Shown here piece by piece: positions 4,577 through 6,954 of a stretch of 6,954 nucleotides of DNA; the stretch's first letter is position 1; each line of letters opens with the position of its first letter. The notes beneath the pieces were generated by a model. The model had not been told where the DNA came from. It made no database searches and saw only the letters and a program-made list of their open reading frames with translations. Location of the stretch: assembly GCA_027021285.1 (NCBI GenBank), contig JALUUP010000466.1, positions 1 through 6,954 of the forward strand, in the 5' to 3' direction. The position numbers and the translations under genes were made by a program. This DNA is from Bacteroidota bacterium. GTDB taxonomy: Bacteria; Bacteroidota; Ignavibacteria; SZUA-365; JAADGX01.

Positions 4577-6954
4577 TTAACGCGTGACAATCATTTTTCG
4601 CACGACACGATCGCCTCCCGCTCGCAGGATGTACAGATAGACACCTGACTTCAACGAACGCGCATCGAAACGTGTTGCATGATGTCCTGCTGCGAGACGA
4701 GTCTTGATCAACTGTCGTACAAGTTTTCCATCAATCGAATACAAGCGGATATCCACATCCCCGGCCTCCCGGATTGAAAACTCAATTGTGATGTCGTGAG
4801 CCGTTGGGCCGGGTACGGGATTCGGCCAGCTCTGCAACAGAACGACTGAAGACGGTTCATTCTTTCCATCAACGGCAACGGTTGTCTGCGCAGGAGATAC
4901 AAATTTGTAGATGTTCCTGCCGGCGGCATAGACCGTCGTCGTTTTCGATTCGACGTACATATCAGCGGTCGTGATCGGGCTGAACGCGGACGGACTCGGA
5001 TCGACCGACCATGATTTTCCCAGGTCGGTGGAGACGTACGCATCGTTGTTCATCAACACCCACAACCGGATTCCGCCACGCTCCATTAACGCCCGCGCCG
5101 ACCGGGGAAGAGTAAGCGTTGTAACCGCCTGCCAGGTTTCGCCACCGTCCTGCGTCACAGCGAGGCCGTTTTGCCCACCCTGGTTCTGCACGTTTCCAAA
5201 TCGAATGACGCCAACATTCTCGTTCGCGAAGGAAATATCCACCACGTTTTTACCCGGCGTCGATATCGCCCGCCACGTCTCACCCTTGTCGGTTGACTTG
5301 TATATCTTGCTGCTGTTCGTTCCGAACCATATCGTATTGGCCACCTGGTCATAGCAGTTATTCCATCCCGCTTCCCCGGATGCAGCCGTAACCTGTTTAG
5401 AAATGGGATGCCATGTTCGGCCGCCATCTTGTGTTTTGGCAATGCCCCAAACTCCATTCTTCGGATCGCCCTGAAAAATACCTGTCTTGGCATCCCACAT
5501 GTGTATCCAGTTAACGAAACCGGTAATCTGCCTCACATCTGTTTTCTCCCATCTCATCCCTCCGTTCGTGGTAACATATATTCCCGCCCCACCGTCTTGT
5601 GGGCCAGTACCAACGAGCGCTGTGTTGACGTCGATACCCGCTACACAATAGACACCACGCCCAATCGGAAATCCTTGCCCATGAGAAAAGGCCCAGTTCG
5701 AGCCGCCATTACCGGTGCGCACGCACAGGTCAGTTTGTTGGTTATTGACCACGTAGTGGGCCACGGCCCAAACAACCTTGTCAGTAACAGCATCGATAGA
5801 GGTAAAAGATTGCACATTCAATCCAAGCGTGGTATGCCAGGCTTTTGCCAGGTACACCCTGACGCGGCCCATCACATAATCGATGTACGAACCATCCGTA
5901 ATCTTGATACGAACCGGTATGTTACCTTCCGAAGTCGAGGGTTTCTGCGTCAACGTCACATCAAACTTGAACGACTTCGTCTCCATGGTATTTATCTCGC
6001 CGATCTGGAACGACGTGTTAGAAGGCACCAGGTCATTGTTTTCGAATTCCAGCGTCGCGGTGGCTGCGGCGGAGGTCGGCGCCAGGACGTTCTCGAGGTA
6101 CACGGTGACCTGCGCTTTTTGCCCCGGTTCCGTCAACATGTTTCCGGAAGGACCGGACACGATGAAATTCTTCAAGCGTATGCCGGGTATATCGGACAAT
6201 GTCTTGTTTTCAGATACTGCCCGAAGCGCGTTCACACGCGCAAACCTCTTCGGATCAGGCGGGTTCTTGAACGGATCCGCGGTCACACGGATCTGTTTCG
6301 CCACCTGGTCCGGCGTCCAGTCAGGATGCACGCTAAACACGAGAGCCGCGACACCGGATGTCAAGGGAGCGGAAAACGACGTTCCGTCGGCCCTGCCGTA
6401 GCCTCCACCCTTACGGGTTGTCATCACTCTTCGACCAACCGCGTACACGTGAACAGTCGTCCCGTACGTACACCACGACGAAAAAGCGCCGTTTTGTTCA
6501 GTCGATCCTACGGCCAAAACATGGTTCAACGATGACGGGTAATGCGGAACTACATCGTTGTCAATGGGATTATTCCCTGAAGAAGCGACGACAAGGGCGC
6601 CCTTGGAATACGCGAAATTGATCACGTCCTGATATGCCCGAAGGAAATCGGCGGATTGGCCGGTGCCTCCAAAACTGCAATTGATCACTTTACAACCCAT
6701 CTCCGCTGCGTACGTAATCCCCTCGAGGGCGGCCGCGATCCCCGCGCTGCGATCGGGAGCAACTTTTACGGGAAGAACCCGCGCCCGGTACGCCGGGCTC
6801 GCAATCCCTTTCTTGTTATTGGTCTCCGCTGCCGCGCACCCGGCAGTTCCCGTTCCGTGCCCGATGATATTATCGTACGGGTTGTTGTCCGGTCGTGGCG
6901 CCTGTCCGCTGCCATTTCCAACGAAATCCCAGCCGCGGTAATCATCCACTTTGC
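4577..6954 (-). CDS. Secreted subtilisin-family (S8) serine protease with Asp-box repeats and T9SS sorting domain (N-terminus beyond the right edge)
   Basis: The frame is open to the right edge and its first visible residues (K-V-D-D-Y-R-G-W-D-F) are mid-domain, so the GTG at 6949 is not the true start. Numbering from that codon, 790 residues are visible. The S8 protease covers about 1-245: His31 in GHGTGTAG, oxyanion Asn126 in SSGNNP, and Ser191 in GTSFSAP. The catalytic Asp motif and any signal and propeptide must lie outside the window. Residues about 255-368 look like a CARDB/Ig-like beta domain. Residues about 370-690 carry six Asp-box motifs of the BNR/sortilin-like beta-propeller type. 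Residues about 702-790 form a T9SS type A sorting domain (SWPNPVPGP, YSIDGKLV, KSGVYLYILRAGG, VRKMIVTR). By family knowledge it is an extracellular or surface protease exported by Sec and T9SS. The propeller may bind a substrate or glycan; that is inference. The TAA at 4577 lies 67 bp before the dehydrogenase-like gene. Confidence 0.93.
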   Translation of the reverse strand, partial: KVDDYRGWDFVGNGSGQAPRPDNNPYDNIIGHGTGTAGCAAAETNNKKGIASPAYRARVLPVKVAPDRSAGIAAALEGITYAAEMGCKVINCSFGGTGQSADFLRAYQDVINFAYSKGALVVASSGNNPIDNDVVPHYPSSLNHVLAVGSTEQNGAFSSWCTYGTTVHVYAVGRRVMTTRKGGGYGRADGTSFSAPLTSGVAALVFSVHPDWTPDQVAKQIRVTADPFKNPPDPKRFARVNALRAVSENKTLSDIPGIRLKNFIVSGPSGNMLTEPGQKAQVTVYLENVLAPTSAAATATLEFENNDLVPSNTSFQIGEINTMETKSFKFDVTLTQKPSTSEGNIPVRIKITDGSYIDYVMGRVRVYLAKAWHTTLGLNVQSFTSIDAVTDKVVWAVAHYVVNNQQTDLCVRTGNGGSNWAFSHGQGFPIGRGVYCVAGIDVNTALVGTGPQDGGAGIYVTTNGGMRWEKTDVRQITGFVNWIHMWDAKTGIFQGDPKNGVWGIAKTQDGGRTWHPISKQVTAASGEAGWNNCYDQVANTIWFGTNSSKIYKSTDKGETWRAISTPGKNVVDISFANENVGVIRFGNVQNQGGQNGLAVTQDGGETWQAVTTLTLPRSARALMERGGIRLWVLMNNDAYVSTDLGKSWSVDPSPSAFSPITTADMYVESKTTTVYAAGRNIYKFVSPAQTTVAVDGKNEPSSVVLLQSWPNPVPGPTAHDITIEFSIREAGDVDIRLYSIDGKLVRQLIKTRLAAGHHATRFDARSLKSGVYLYILRAGGDRVVRKMIVTR
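5009..5716 (-). repeat. Six Asp-box (BNR-like) motifs in the protease
   Basis: The motifs, in order from the protein N-terminal side, are TGNGGSNW, TTNGGMRW, TQDGGRTW, STDKGETW, TQDGGETW and STDLGKSW. They begin at residues 412, 460, 506, 552, 599 and 640 of the visible protein, a spacing of about 41-48 residues. They follow the S/T-x-D/N-x-G-x-x-W pattern of sialidase/sortilin-type propeller blades. The regular spacing suggests one blade per motif. The Asp-box alone does not indicate sialidase activity. Confidence 0.8.

Noticed and set aside
5408..6535. 375-codon open frame on the plus strand, antisense to the protease gene
   Set aside because: It is rich in Arg, His and Cys, has no recognisable domain or ribosome site, and lies wholly opposite a gene with clear S8 and Asp-box motifs. 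It is a shadow frame of GC-rich coding DNA.
6947..6949. GTG as the start codon of the protease
   Set aside because: The sequence after it is the middle of an S8 domain, lacking the catalytic Asp motif and any signal peptide, and the frame stays open to the window edge.
1..6954. CRISPR arrays, tRNA or rRNA genes, insertion sequences, attachment sites
   Set aside because: No regularly spaced long repeats, no RNA-gene signatures, no transposase or integrase motifs, and no terminal inverted repeats were seen on either strand.

Overview
The window looks like chromosomal DNA of a moderately GC-rich bacterium of the FCB (Fibrobacterota-Chlorobiota-Bacteroidota) superphylum. The main reason is that two different proteins end in a type A sorting domain of the type IX secretion system (T9SS). 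One carries the 'LEQNYPNPFNP' entry motif that is very common in Ignavibacteria, Kapabacteria, Kryptonia, Calditrichota and related lineages. The exact phylum cannot be fixed from this sequence.

Layout, left to right. (1) 1-1794, minus strand: the first 598 codons of a cytoplasmic serine/threonine protein kinase fused to a STAND/AAA_16-type ATPase, running off the left edge. (2) 1795-2040: a 246-bp divergent intergenic region with a good sigma70-like promoter facing right, a pair of direct repeats and a strong ribosome binding site. Two CATG-centred inverted repeats lie in it or just inside the kinase start. (3) 2041-3537, plus strand: a secreted 498-residue protein with three predicted beta-sandwich domains and a T9SS C-terminal domain. 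(4) 3538-3612: a rho-independent terminator between convergent genes. (5) 3613-4509, minus strand: a TIGR01777/YfcH-type atypical short-chain dehydrogenase-like protein. (6) 4577-6954, minus strand: a large secreted subtilisin-family protease with an Ig-like linker, an Asp-box (BNR/sortilin-like) repeat region and a second T9SS C-terminal domain. Its N-terminus lies beyond the right edge.

How the genes may relate. Two of the four genes are predicted T9SS cargo, either cell-surface anchored or released. The kinase/ATPase is a signalling protein transcribed divergently from one of them across a shared control region, which suggests but does not show a regulatory link. The dehydrogenase-like gene lies 67 bp behind the protease on the same strand and may be co-transcribed with it, but no functional link is evident.

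No RNA gene, CRISPR array, insertion sequence or prophage signal was seen. No stretch longer than 300 bases lacks a gene. Nothing here amounts to a clearly new system. The most intriguing parts are the kinase-STAND fusion with altered motifs, the repeats around its divergent promoter region, and the architecture of the secreted 498-residue protein.
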